Assembly (NCBI RefSeq): GCF_002160825.1
Contig: NZ_NFLI01000009.1
Span: forward strand, 91,063-155,062
DNA length: 64,000 nt
Origin: Lachnoclostridium sp. An131
Lineage (GTDB): Bacteria > Bacillota > Clostridia > Lachnospirales > Lachnospiraceae
Direction of reading: 5' to 3'
In this document: positions 26,805-35,491 of the stretch, piece by piece
Numbering within the stretch: position 1 is the first letter of the stretch
Layout: the number at the start of each line of letters is the position of its first letter
Position numbers and translations under genes: made by a program
The notes under the pieces: model-generated
What the model saw: the letters and a program-made list of their open reading frames with translations, nothing else
Told to the model about the DNA's origin: nothing
Databases searched by the model: none

Positions 26805-28713
26805 TCAGACAGGGCGCACAATGCGGGGCCCCAGAGGCATGAAGGACGGTCCCAAGGCCAAAAATCCGGGACGTACCCTGAAAAGAATCATTGGAATGGT
26901 GGTCAAGGGCTATCCGGTACACTGCGTGTTTGTAGTGCTGGGCATTATCTTAAGCGTGCTGGCTAATGTGCGCGGAAGCCTGTTTCTAGAGACCCTGATT
27001 GACGATTATATCACCCCGATGATAGGAACAGCCTCTCCGAATTTCGCGCCTCTTTTCAAGGCGCTGGCGACGATGGCGCTGATCTACCTGGTGGGAGTGG
27101 GCTCTACGTATCTGTACAACCGCCTGATGGTGGTAGTGGCACAGGGAAGCCTGAAGAAAATCAGGGACCAGGTGTTTGAGCATATGGAGACGCTTTCGAT
27201 TCCGTTTTTCGATACCCATCCCCATGGAGATCTGATGAGTATCTATACAAACGACACGGATACGCTGCGCCAGATGATCAGCCAGAGTATTCCGCAGCTG
27301 CTGTCATCCTCAATCACGATTGTCAGCGTCTTTGTATCTATGCTGATGCTGAGCCCGATCCTGACCATTCTTGTAGTGCTGATGGTTCTGGTTATGGTTA
27401 AGGTAACCGGAAAAATCGGCGGACAGTCGGGGCGTTATTTCGTGGCCCAGCAGAAGGATATCGGTATTGTAAATGCCTATATCGAGGAAATGATGGACGG
27501 CCAGAAGGTAGTAAAGGTATTCTGCCATGAGGAAGAGGCAAAAGAAAAGTTCAAGAAGCTTAATGATCAGCTGTTTGAGAGCACCAGTAACGCAAACGTA
27601 TTTGCCAACATTCTGATGCCGATTATGGCGAATATCGGAAATATCAATTATGTTCTGACGACTATCGTAGGAGCGCTTCTGGCGATCGAAGGTGTGGGCG
27701 GACTGACCCTCGGCGGACTGGCGTCCTTCCTTCAGCTGACAAGGAGCTTTAACCAGCCCGTGACGCAGATCGCCCAGCAGTTTAACTCGATTATTATGGC
27801 ACTTGCAGGCGCTGAGCGTATCTTTGATTTGCTGGATGAGCCTTCTGAACAGGATAACGGCTATGTAACCCTGGTCAATGCACGCTGGGAAAACGGCGAG
27901 CTGGTAGAGGTTCCGGAAAGAACAGGAACCTGGGCGTGGAAGCATCCGCACCATGACGGAACCCTGACCTATACAGAGCTGAAGGGCGACGTGGTAATGG
28001 ACGGCGTAGACTTTGGCTATACGGAAGATAAGATTGTGCTGCATGATATCCGCCTGTATGCAAAGCCTGGCCAGAAGGTTGCCTTCGTAGGAGCGACGGG
28101 AGCCGGAAAGACGACGATCACGAACCTGATCAACCGTTTTTATGATATTCAGGATGGAAAAATCCGCTACGACGGCATCAACATCAATAAGATTAAAAAG
28201 CCGGATCTGCGCCGTTCGCTGGGAATGGTGCTTCAGGACAGCCATCTGTTTACAGGAACGGTGGCGGATAATATCCGGTATGGAAAGCTGGACGCGACCG
28301 ATACGGAGGTAAAGGGCGCAGCCATGCTCTCCGGAGCCGACAGCTTTATCAAGCATCTGCCGGACGGCTATAATACGATGCTTTCCGGAGACGGAGCAAA
28401 TCTGTCCCAGGGACAGAGACAGCTGCTGACGATTGCCCGGGCGGCTATCGCAGATCCGCCGGTACTGATTCTCGACGAGGCTACGTCCAGCATCGATACG
28501 CGTACCGAGGCGATCGTGCAGCGTGGTATGGACAGCCTGATGCAGGGCAGGACGGTATTTGTGATTGCGCACCGGCTTTCTACGGTCCAGAATTCAGATG
28601 TGATTATGGTTCTGGAGCAGGGACGGATTATCGAGCGGGGCACCCATGAGGATTTGATCGCCCAGAAGGGGAAATATTATCAGCTTTACACGGGAGCCTT
28701 TGAGTTATCATAA
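26794..28713 (+). CDS. heterodimeric ABC exporter subunit, catalytic site
   Basis: A 639-aa partner of the preceding gene. It has six helices, then an ATPase domain with canonical Walker A GATGAGKTT and Walker B LILDEATSSIDT with the catalytic Glu, but a changed signature LSQGQRQLLTIARAA. It corresponds to the BmrD/TM288-type subunit. Compared with the partner it has an extra N-terminal basic tail of about 30 residues and a roughly 40-residue insertion before the ATPase domain (around residue 360-400). ATG 26794 follows GGGGGAG. Cotranscribed with marR and the first subunit. Confidence 0.9.
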   Translation: MSSNQTGRTMRGPRGMKDGPKAKNPGRTLKRIIGMVVKGYPVHCVFVVLGIILSVLANVRGSLFLETLIDDYITPMIGTASPNFAPLFKALATMALIYLVGVGSTYLYNRLMVVVAQGSLKKIRDQVFEHMETLSIPFFDTHPHGDLMSIYTNDTDTLRQMISQSIPQLLSSSITIVSVFVSMLMLSPILTILVVLMVLVMVKVTGKIGGQSGRYFVAQQKDIGIVNAYIEEMMDGQKVVKVFCHEEEAKEKFKKLNDQLFESTSNANVFANILMPIMANIGNINYVLTTIVGALLAIEGVGGLTLGGLASFLQLTRSFNQPVTQIAQQFNSIIMALAGAERIFDLLDEPSEQDNGYVTLVNARWENGELVEVPERTGTWAWKHPHHDGTLTYTELKGDVVMDGVDFGYTEDKIVLHDIRLYAKPGQKVAFVGATGAGKTTITNLINRFYDIQDGKIRYDGININKIKKPDLRRSLGMVLQDSHLFTGTVADNIRYGKLDATDTEVKGAAMLSGADSFIKHLPDGYNTMLSGDGANLSQGQRQLLTIARAAIADPPVLILDEATSSIDTRTEAIVQRGMDSLMQGRTVFVIAHRLSTVQNSDVIMVLEQGRIIERGTHEDLIAQKGKYYQLYTGAFELS

Positions 28714-28717
28714 CATC

Positions 28718-28907
28718 GTTATGATTTTCTGTATCCTGTGTTCGGCCCAGGCCGCCACCTCTTGCCGCACAGCGACAATTCACCTTACGGACATCTCACG
28801 TACATCAGTGTGCTTCCGGACGGACTGAAGTCCGCCGGAATCCCACAGATGTACGTAAAAAGCCGGACACAAGGATAACAGAAAAATCAAATAACAAGGT
28901 TATGATT
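28718..28907. repeat. long imperfect palindrome flanked by 9-bp direct repeats (MITE-like)
   Basis: GTTATGATT occurs at 28718-28726 and 28899-28907. Inside, 28723-28746 is nearly the inverse of 28862-28888, a second inner pair involves TACGTACATC-type arms, and 28815-28845 forms a tip hairpin (TTCCGGACGGACT with its inverse). No coding frame is visible. It looks like a small non-autonomous mobile element or a structured RNA in the gap after the exporter genes. Confidence 0.55.
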
Positions 28908-28929
28908 GTAAAAAACAGCAGGAGGAAAA

Positions 28930-29325
28930 ATGAGAGATAAATTTCAACGGTTTATGCAGGGGAGATACGGAGCTGACGAGCTCAGCCGCTTTCTGACGGC
29001 TGCCGGCCTGATTTTGATTGTGGTGAACCTGCTTGTGAGAAGCGCCATTTTGTCTTATATCGTGCTGGCGATTCTGATCTACTGCTACTACCGGATGTTT
29101 TCAAGAAATTGCAGCAGCCGTTATGCGGAGAACCAGAGATTTCTGGCCTGGAGGAACCGTCTGAGATCCGGTCCTTCCAGATGGAAGTCGGAAATGGAGC
29201 AGAGAAAGGTGTATCATATTTACCGCTGCCCCTCCTGCAGACAGAAAATCCGTGTGCCGAGAGGAAAGGGCAATATCATTGTGACCTGTCCGAAATGCCG
29301 TACGGAGTTCCGGAAAAAAAGCTGA
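28930..29325 (+). CDS. small membrane protein with C-terminal zinc ribbon
   Basis: A 131-aa protein, not recognised as a named family. Two hydrophobic helices (residues about 22-36 and 39-56, LILIVVNLLV and ILSYIVLAILIYCYY) are followed by a basic linker and a zinc ribbon with CPSC near 100 and CPKC near 120, the second near the basic end FRKKS. Similar proteins occur widely in Lachnospiraceae without a known role. The start has an AGGAGG site. Confidence 0.75.
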   Translation: MRDKFQRFMQGRYGADELSRFLTAAGLILIVVNLLVRSAILSYIVLAILIYCYYRMFSRNCSSRYAENQRFLAWRNRLRSGPSRWKSEMEQRKVYHIYRCPSCRQKIRVPRGKGNIIVTCPKCRTEFRKKS

Positions 29326-29427
29326 GGCAGAGAAGCTGGCGTCCGGTGCCTGAAATTTAGATTTTTGTGAATAAAAAAGCTCTGAGCTGCTCATAATGTG
29401 GATAAAGCAAGAAAGGAGAGTTCTGTT

Positions 29428-29775
29428 ATGAGAAAGTTCAGAAAGCTTGCGGCAGGCATTCTGCTGTCTATGCTTGTGCTGTCCACAGCCGCCTGCGGCG
29501 ATTCCAATGGCAATACGACGGATAATAATACGACGAATCAGGGAAACACCACGGAGGATACTACAGACGGCACTGGCAACACAACCAACGGCACGGATGA
29601 CAACATGGTAAACGATGTAACAGACGATGCCGGAAACGCAGTGGAAGATGTGGGCGATGGCATTATGGATGGCGTAGACGATGTAGTAGATGGAGCCGAA
29701 AACGCGGTGGACGATGTGACCGGAAATGACAACGGGACCACAAATACCACGGATGGAACAGAAAATACGCGGTAG
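29428..29775 (+). CDS. Asp/Asn/Thr-rich lipoprotein
   Basis: A 115-aa secreted protein: basic start (MRKFRKL), hydrophobic core (AAGILLSMLVLS), then TAAC with the lipidation Cys near residue 22. The rest is low-complexity: a Thr/Asn/Gly stretch, then alternating DDV/DGV/NAVD units (residues about 60-95), then a TT-rich tail. No folded domain is seen. It may be a surface spacer or cation-binding lipoprotein. ATG 29428 follows GAAAGGAGAG; an upstream in-frame GTG at 29398 would spoil the signal peptide. Confidence 0.7.
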   Translation: MRKFRKLAAGILLSMLVLSTAACGDSNGNTTDNNTTNQGNTTEDTTDGTGNTTNGTDDNMVNDVTDDAGNAVEDVGDGIMDGVDDVVDGAENAVDDVTGNDNGTTNTTDGTENTR

Positions 29776-29804
29776 CGTATATAGAAAAAGAGAGATATCT
29801 CAGA

Positions 29805-29843
29805 CAGAACCGGCAGGGGCCTTATGACCTTATGCCGGTTCTG
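29805..29843. terminator. hairpin after the lipoprotein gene
   Basis: 29805-29815 pairs with 29833-29843 (11 bp, perfect). No T-tract follows; a second GC-rich hairpin lies just downstream. Confidence 0.5.
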
Positions 29844-29902
29844 CCTGTGTTCCGGCGCGTCTGCGCACAGGCTCTCTGTACAACTTTGCCCGAGGAAGGT
29901 AG

Positions 29903-29931
29903 TTGCAGGGAATGGAAAAATGCGTTATACT
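29903..29931 (+). promoter_or_regulatory. asnS promoter
   Basis: TTGCAG (29903-29908), a 17-bp spacer, TATACT (29926-29931). A leader of about 95 nt leads to asnS; no T-box consensus (such as TGGNACCGCG) was seen in it. Confidence 0.75.
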
Positions 29932-30030
29932 GATACATACAAAATTTTTTAAGGACGCTTCAGTCAGCCGGCAGCTTCCGGATGACTGGACAGTGACAAA
30001 AAGATAGATAAAAGGACAGGGATAGGGATT

Positions 30031-31422
30031 ATGAAGTGTATTACTGTAAAAGAGCTGTACCAGGATACGGCAAAATATCTGGATCAGGAGCTGACTGTGG
30101 CCGGCTGGGTGCGCAGCAACCGGGGCTCCAAGGCTTTCGGCTTTCTGGTCATGAGCGATGGAAGCTGTTTCCAGACGCTCCAGATTGTATATCATGATAC
30201 GATGGAGAATTTTAAAGAGATTTCCAAGCTGAATGTAGGAGCGGCTGTGATTGTAAAGGGAACGCTTGTGGCGACGCCGGAAGCGAAGCAGCCCTTCGAG
30301 ATTCAGGCGGCTGAGGTCACTGTTGAGGGTGATTCCGCTCCGGATTATCCGCTGCAGAAGAAGCGCCATTCCTTTGAATATCTGAGGACGATCTCACATC
30401 TGCGTCCGAGAACGAATACGTTCCAGGCGGTGTTCCGGGTGCGTTCTCTGATCGCCTATGCGATTCATCAGTTTTTCCAGGAAAGAGGCTTTGTCTATGT
30501 GCATACGCCGCTGATCACAGGAAGCGACTGTGAGGGAGCCGGGGAGATGTTTCAGGTGACGACGCTGGATCTGAAGAACCCGCCACTGACTGAGGAGGGA
30601 GAGATTGATTACAGCAAAGATTTCTTTGGAAAAGAGACGAATCTGACTGTAAGCGGCCAGCTGAACGGGGAGACCTATGCGATGGCCTTCCGGAACATCT
30701 ACACCTTTGGGCCTACGTTCCGCGCAGAAAATTCCAATACGACCCGTCATGCGGCTGAGTTCTGGATGATCGAGCCGGAGATGGCTTTTGCGGATCTGGA
30801 AGACAATATGGAAGTAGCCGAGGCTATGCTGAAGTATGTGATCGGCTATGTGCTGGAAAAGGCTCCGGAGGAGATGAATTTCTTCAATCAGTTCGTAGAC
30901 AAGGGGCTTTTGGAGAGACTTCAGGGCGTACTGAATTCCGAGTTTGGTCATGTGACCTATACGGAGGCTATTGAAATTCTGGAAAAGAATAACGATAATT
31001 TTGATTATAAGGTAAGCTGGGGATGCGATCTGCAGACGGAGCATGAGCGCTATCTGACGGAGCAGGTATTTAAGCGCCCTGTGTTTGTGACAGATTATCC
31101 CAAGAAGATCAAAGCCTTTTATATGAAGCAGAATGACGACGGAAAGACTGTGGCGGCTATGGACTGCCTTGTTCCGGGAATCGGAGAGATCATCGGCGGA
31201 AGCCAGAGAGAGGATAACCTGGAAAAGCTGTCTGCCCGCATGAAGGAGCTGGGATTGAAGGAAGAGGATTACGGCTTCTATCTGGATCTGCGGAAATACG
31301 GTTCAGCCCGGCATTCCGGCTTCGGCCTTGGCTTTGAGCGGTGCGTGATGTATCTGACGGGAATGTCAAATATCCGTGATGTGATTCCGTTCCCGCGGAC
31401 GGTGAACAACTGCGACCTGTAA
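30031..31422 (+). CDS. asnS: asparagine--tRNA ligase
   Basis: Class IIb aminoacyl-tRNA synthetase, 463 aa, charging tRNA-Asn. The N-terminal OB-fold anticodon-binding domain reads [19 protein letters not shown] (about 22-40). The catalytic core has motif 2 [15 protein letters not shown] near 230 and motif 3 [15 protein letters not shown] near 430, followed by [18 protein letters not shown] distinguishes AsnRS from AspRS. The gene has its own promoter and terminator. Confidence 0.96.
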   Translation: MKCITVKELYQDTAKYLDQELTVAGWVRSNRGSKAFGFLVMSDGSCFQTLQIVYHDTMENFKEISKLNVGAAVIVKGTLVATPEAKQPFEIQAAEVTVEGDSAPDYPLQKKRHSFEYLRTISHLRPRTNTFQAVFRVRSLIAYAIHQFFQERGFVYVHTPLITGSDCEGAGEMFQVTTLDLKNPPLTEEGEIDYSKDFFGKETNLTVSGQLNGETYAMAFRNIYTFGPTFRAENSNTTRHAAEFWMIEPEMAFADLEDNMEVAEAMLKYVIGYVLEKAPEEMNFFNQFVDKGLLERLQGVLNSEFGHVTYTEAIEILEKNNDNFDYKVSWGCDLQTEHERYLTEQVFKRPVFVTDYPKKIKAFYMKQNDDGKTVAAMDCLVPGIGEIIGGSQREDNLEKLSARMKELGLKEEDYGFYLDLRKYGSARHSGFGLGFERCVMYLTGMSNIRDVIPFPRTVNNCDL

Positions 31423-31430
31423 ATCAGAAG

Positions 31431-31475
31431 AAAAGGGCGTACAAGGATCGGGAAGATTTTTGTGCGTCTTTTTTA
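31431..31475 (+). terminator. asnS terminator
   Basis: 31433-31444 pairs with 31460-31471 (with G-U pairs), ending in a run of six T. Confidence 0.75.
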
Positions 31476-31583
31476 TTCTCAGCTGGCGGCGTGCAGAAGC
31501 TCCAGCCAGCTGACATAGAATGACTGAGAGAATCCCCGGCCGGCAAGGACGTTCTGGTCTGGGACGCGTTGATATGAACCCAT

Positions 31584-32885
31584 GTGATGAAAACGATGCG
31601 GAAAGAAAAGACAGAAAAATATGCAGCAGAATATGAAATCCTGGAGCTTGCCAAATTAAAGCTTTATCAGCGGATGCACGGGCTTGCCCCTGTTTTGGGA
31701 GCCCTGGAATTCCAGGTTGGGAGCTGGAAGAAGGGCGGGCAGAAGGGACAGCCTGTGGAAGGCTGCTATCTCACAGACGGAAGGCTCTTTTGCCTGGATG
31801 CGGACCGGCTTCGGGCGGATTTCCTGTGCGGAGAAAGGGAAAATGGAGCTCCCGGCGGGAGCGAAGGCCTCTGCCTGGAGCTTCTTCATATGCTGGGCCA
31901 CTGCCTGCTGGGACATCCATTTGGGGCCTGGCGCGCAGAGAACCGGAGAGAGTGGGAGCGAAGCTGTGACAGGAAGGCCTGGAGGCTGGCAGAAGAGCTT
32001 TGGGGAAGTCCTCTTCCTCATCTGAGAAGGGCAGAACACTTACTGGAGGAAGGTCATGCGGAGGAGGCGGAAGCGCTGCTCTGTGTCGACGACCACAGCG
32101 GCTGGGGGCAGGTCGATGAGCACCGGGCCGCATGGTGGCAGGGGCAGGGAGAAAGGCTTTTGGGGAGCGGAGCTCCGAAGGGCAGGCGGAAGGCCGGTAC
32201 GTCGCACAGAAGCAGGCGGCGAAGGCTGATGCCGGCAGCAGGAGAGCGTGGAGATTACCGTGAGCTTTTAAAAAGCCTTTCGGCCTGGAGGGAGGAGACA
32301 AGAGTCAACCAGGAGGAATTCCAGTATTCCTGGTATCTTTACGGCCTTCAGCTCTATGGAAGCCTTCCTCTCATTGAGCCGCTGGAGTACAGGGAGGAAC
32401 GAAAAATCGCAGATCTGGTGATTGTCATTGATACGTCCGGCTCCTGTGAAAAGGAGCTGGTGCAGATCTTTCTGGAGGAGACAAGAGGAATTCTTGAGCA
32501 GGAAAGACTGTTTTTCAGGCAGTTCTGCCTTCATATTATCCAGTGTGATAATCGGGTTCAGAGAGACGACTGCATACACAGCAGAGAGGAATTTGAGAAA
32601 TACCTGGAGGAGCTTACAGTTCAGGGAGGAGGCGGCACGGATTTCCGTCCGGCGTTTCAGAGGATTGAAGAGCTTCGGAAGGCAGGGGAGCTGGCCTCCC
32701 TGCGGGGAGTTCTCTATTTTACAGACGGTTGCGGGAGGTATCCGGAACAGGAGCCGGATTACCAGGTATGGTTTGTGATGCTGCAGGGGCGCTACGATGC
32801 CATCGATATGCCCTCCTGGGTACACCGCTTGATTTTGGAGGAAACAGACAGATATGGATATACGGGAAGCAAAGCAGGAAATTAA
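31584..32885 (+). CDS. DUF2201-type VWA-like protein
   Basis: A 433-aa protein with two parts. The N-terminal half is the DUF2201 metallopeptidase-like domain with HMLGHCLLGH near residue 110, a zincin-like helix without the usual Glu. The C-terminal part is a von Willebrand A-like domain with the metal site DTSGS at residues 283-287 and GGGTDFRPAF near 350. It overlaps the following MoxR-type ATPase gene by 32 bp, the classic AAA+/VWA pair thought to act together in maturation of protein complexes. The start is uncertain: ATG at 31584, 31587 or 31596, all with weak sites. Confidence 0.8.
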   Translation: MMKTMRKEKTEKYAAEYEILELAKLKLYQRMHGLAPVLGALEFQVGSWKKGGQKGQPVEGCYLTDGRLFCLDADRLRADFLCGERENGAPGGSEGLCLELLHMLGHCLLGHPFGAWRAENRREWERSCDRKAWRLAEELWGSPLPHLRRAEHLLEEGHAEEAEALLCVDDHSGWGQVDEHRAAWWQGQGERLLGSGAPKGRRKAGTSHRSRRRRLMPAAGERGDYRELLKSLSAWREETRVNQEEFQYSWYLYGLQLYGSLPLIEPLEYREERKIADLVIVIDTSGSCEKELVQIFLEETRGILEQERLFFRQFCLHIIQCDNRVQRDDCIHSREEFEKYLEELTVQGGGGTDFRPAFQRIEELRKAGELASLRGVLYFTDGCGRYPEQEPDYQVWFVMLQGRYDAIDMPSWVHRLILEETDRYGYTGSKAGN

Positions 32886-34341
32886 AAAAGCAGTAAGGGC
32901 CTATACGGCGAAGACGGAGGCCGGGACCTTCCGGATTCCTCAGAAAAGGCAGAGGCCGATTCTTCTGATGGGGCCGCCTGGCGTCGGTAAGACGGCAATT
33001 ATGGAGCAGATTGCCAGAGAGAGTGCCATCGGTATGGTGGCTTATACGATGACCCACCATACAAGGCAGAGTGCCATCGGACTTCCGGTTCTGGGGCAGA
33101 AGGAGTTTGACGGGAAGAGCTATACAGTTACCTCTTATACCATGAGTGAGATCATTGCCTCCGTCTATGAACAGATGGAGAAAAGCGGCTGCCGCGAGGG
33201 AATCCTGTTTTTAGATGAGATGAACTGTGTGTCGGAGACATTGATGCCTGCCATGCTTCAGTTTCTTCAGTACAAAACCTTCGGGAGCCACAGGCTGCCT
33301 GAGGGCTGGATCATCGTAGCCGCCGGAAATCCGCCCGCCTATAACCGCTCTGTCCGCGAATTCGATACAGTGACGCTTGACCGGGTCCGCCGCATGGATG
33401 TAGAGCCGGATCTGGGAGTGTGGAAGGAATACGCCATAGAGCGCGGCCTGCATCCGGCAGTTCTTTCCTTCCTGGACCTGCGCCCGGAGCGCTTTTATGT
33501 GATGGAGCCGGGACACGCAGGCTTCGTGACAGGACGGGCCTGGGAGGATCTTTCGGAGATTCTCCTGACAATGGAGGAAATGGGGCTTGGAGTAGAAGAG
33601 GCGCTCTTTGGGCAGTATCTCCAGGATGAGGATACGGCCCGGGAATTTGCCTTTTACTACCGGCTTTATGAGAGGTGGAAGGAGAGGCTGCGCCCGGAAG
33701 AGATTCTGGGAAGCGGCGTGTCAGTCTCCGAAGGGTGGGAGCTGCCGGCTCTTCCCTTTGATGAGCGTCTCTGTATTGTCTGGCTGCTTCTGCAGAGGCT
33801 TCTTCATATGGGAGCAGAATATGATGGACAGCAGAAGCTTTCGGACAGTCTCAGATATTTTGTGGAGGGAATGGATTTTCCGAAGCAGTTGAAGGAGGCA
33901 GAGCGGCAAAAATGGGAGACGCTGGTAAAGGAACGCCTGGCAGACCGGAAAAAGGGGCTGGCAGTGCGCAGGGAAAACGGACTTCTCTCCTCCGATGAGG
34001 AAGAAAGAGAGCGGAAGCTTGGCGTAATGCTTCATTCCTGCATAGAGGAGCTGCATTTGACAGGCGATCCGGATGTTTTTTCTGAAAAGACCAGAGAAGA
34101 GCAGGAAAAGGCCGGGGAGCAGAGGAAAGCCCTTGTCAGAGGAATGGAGAATGCTGCGGAATTTATTTGCCAGAGCTTTGGGGAAAATCAGGAGCTTATC
34201 GTATTTCTTACCGGCCTTACGGAGCATTCTGTCTGTGGAGGCGTGCTGAAAAAGGAGCTTCCGGATCTTCAGGCAAGGGCGGAAGAGCTTCTGGGAGCAG
34301 ACGCCCGGGAGGAAGAGCTCAGGAGAAAGCTTTTGGGCTGA
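32854..34341 (+). CDS. MoxR-type AAA+ ATPase
   Basis: A 495-aa ATPase. Walker A GPPGVGKTA lies at about residues 40-48, Walker B GILFLDEMNCVSE near 112, sensor-1 VAAGNPP near 152 and an arginine-finger region LDRVRRMDVEPD near 175. The C-terminal 250 residues are charged, helical and not recognisable. It works with the VWA-like protein encoded just upstream; the 32-bp overlap implies coupled translation. Target complex unknown. Confidence 0.82.
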   Translation: MDIREAKQEIKKAVRAYTAKTEAGTFRIPQKRQRPILLMGPPGVGKTAIMEQIARESAIGMVAYTMTHHTRQSAIGLPVLGQKEFDGKSYTVTSYTMSEIIASVYEQMEKSGCREGILFLDEMNCVSETLMPAMLQFLQYKTFGSHRLPEGWIIVAAGNPPAYNRSVREFDTVTLDRVRRMDVEPDLGVWKEYAIERGLHPAVLSFLDLRPERFYVMEPGHAGFVTGRAWEDLSEILLTMEEMGLGVEEALFGQYLQDEDTAREFAFYYRLYERWKERLRPEEILGSGVSVSEGWELPALPFDERLCIVWLLLQRLLHMGAEYDGQQKLSDSLRYFVEGMDFPKQLKEAERQKWETLVKERLADRKKGLAVRRENGLLSSDEEERERKLGVMLHSCIEELHLTGDPDVFSEKTREEQEKAGEQRKALVRGMENAAEFICQSFGENQELIVFLTGLTEHSVCGGVLKKELPDLQARAEELLGADAREEELRRKLLG

Positions 34342-34460
34342 GATTTTTTGCGCTGGATCAAATTTCCTGAAAAAAATTTTGCAGGACTGTGATATCTGCC
34401 CCTTCTGTCCCGTTCTTATAGTGAAAGGCCTTTTAAAACAGCAGAAGGGGAGGTGGACAG

Positions 34461-34775
34461 TTGGAGCGCAGCGAATATGACAGGATTGTGGAGACCTATC
34501 TGGATACCGTGTACAGGGCTGCGCTGGGATTCTGCGGCAGCGTGCAGGATGCAGAGGATATCGTACAGAATACCTTTTTGAAGCTGCTTTTGAAGGCTCC
34601 GGAATTTCGGGATGAGGAGCATATCCGCAGATGGCTGCTCCGGGTGGCGGCCAATGAGTCGAACAGTCTGTGGCGTTCCTTCTGGAAGAGGCGGACTGTT
34701 GATATTTGTATAAAAAACATCCCCACCGGGCGGATTGTCTTTTATCCGGCTGTATGGTATACTATGAAAAATTAA
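34461..34775 (+). pseudogene. truncated ECF-type sigma-70 factor
   Basis: The frame starts with TTG 34461 after GGGAGGTGG and gives sigma region 2: YDRIVETYLDTVYRAALG, then SVQDAEDIVQNTFLKLL with the core-binding signature, then RRWLLRVAANES at residue 60. Homology stops near residue 77 (WKRR). The last 25 residues are unrelated and run into the promoter of the next gene, and region 4 (-35 recognition) is missing in all frames. It is probably a 3'-deleted remnant; no anti-sigma gene is present. Confidence 0.7.
34735..34763 (+). promoter_or_regulatory. promoter of the CsoR-type repressor gene
   Basis: TTGTCT (34735-34740), a 17-bp spacer, TATACT (34758-34763), with TGG making an extended -10. 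It overlaps the 3' end of the truncated sigma frame. Confidence 0.75.
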
Positions 34776-34817
34776 AGCAAAGGAAATCTTGCAGAAAAAG
34801 AAAGAGATAGGAAATAC

Positions 34818-35192
34818 ATGAGCGAAGAACGGCATACCCATACAGCTCCGGACGGAACCGTCTACGAGCATACCCATGGAAGCGGAGAGCATCCCGGCCA
34901 TGAGCATTCCCACGGGCACAATCACACGCACACCCACCAGAATACAAAGGCGGTGTTAAACCGCCTGTCCAGAGCTATCGGCCATATGGAATCCATCAAG
35001 CGCATGGTGGAGGACGGGCGGGACTGTAGCGAGGTCCTGGTGCAGCTGTCGGCAGTGAAAGCGGCGATCAACAATACGGCGAAGGTGATCCTGAAGGATC
35101 ACATCGAGCATTGCCTGGTGGACGCGGTGGAGAGCGGCGATCATGAGGCGATCGAAGAGCTGACGTCTGCCATTGATCGTTTTATGAAATAG
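34818..35192 (+). CDS. CsoR/FrmR-family metal-sensing repressor with His-rich N-terminus
   Basis: A 124-aa four-helix DNA-binding repressor of the DUF156 family. The core (residues about 42-124) has LNRLSRAIGHMESIKRMVEDGRDC and ILKDHIEHC, so Cys70, His95 and Cys99 fit the Cys-His-Cys metal site of copper sensors like CsoR. The first 40 residues contain 12 His in HSHGHNHTHTH-like repeats and may bind Ni, Zn or Cu. No transporter or copper ATPase is next to it, so its target is probably elsewhere. It is preceded by an extended -10 promoter and followed by the thiamine operon. Confidence 0.88.
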   Translation: MSEERHTHTAPDGTVYEHTHGSGEHPGHEHSHGHNHTHTHQNTKAVLNRLSRAIGHMESIKRMVEDGRDCSEVLVQLSAVKAAINNTAKVILKDHIEHCLVDAVESGDHEAIEELTSAIDRFMK

Positions 35193-35194
35193 GC

Positions 35195-35223
35195 TTGCAA
35201 AAACAGGCCGGCAGGCTTATAAT
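35195..35223 (+). promoter_or_regulatory. promoter of the thiamine operon
   Basis: TTGCAA (35195-35200), a 17-bp spacer and a perfect TATAAT (35218-35223), just before the TPP aptamer. Confidence 0.85.
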
Positions 35224-35247
35224 AGATTTGTTAATTTAATAAAACGG

Positions 35248-35340
35248 ATATGGGGAGCTGGCAGCAGCCGGCTGAGAGGGGACTTATGCGTCTCGACCCA
35301 CAACCTGATTTGGATAATGCCAACGTAGGGATATGCTTGA
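35248..35340 (+). ncRNA. TPP riboswitch (THI element)
   Basis: Signature blocks are all present: GGGGAGC, GGCTGAGAGG (35270-35279), ACCTGATTTGGATAATGCCA and CGTAGGGA (ending at 35331). Thiamine pyrophosphate binding should favour the following hairpin and shut down thiW-thiC. Confidence 0.96.
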
Positions 35341-35346
35341 GAGAAG

Positions 35347-35375
35347 AGGAAGTGCCTGCGCACTTCCTTATTTTA
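35347..35375 (+). terminator. TPP riboswitch expression platform (terminator)
   Basis: AGGAAGTGC (35347-35355) pairs with 35360-35368, then TTATTTTAT. It lies immediately behind the aptamer and about 120 nt before thiW. Confidence 0.75.
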
Positions 35376-35491
35376 TGAAGAAGGATGTCTGCGGGCGTCC
35401 TCTTTTGTTTTCGGAAGAGAAGTGCGCTTCTTTTAGAAAGCAGACAAAGCTCCGCTGAGGCAATTCCGATCAGTCAGAAAGGAGAAAAGAC

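Noticed and set aside
29903..30030. T-box leader before asnS
   Set aside because: No specifier hairpin or TGGNACCGCG sequence could be found in the short leader.
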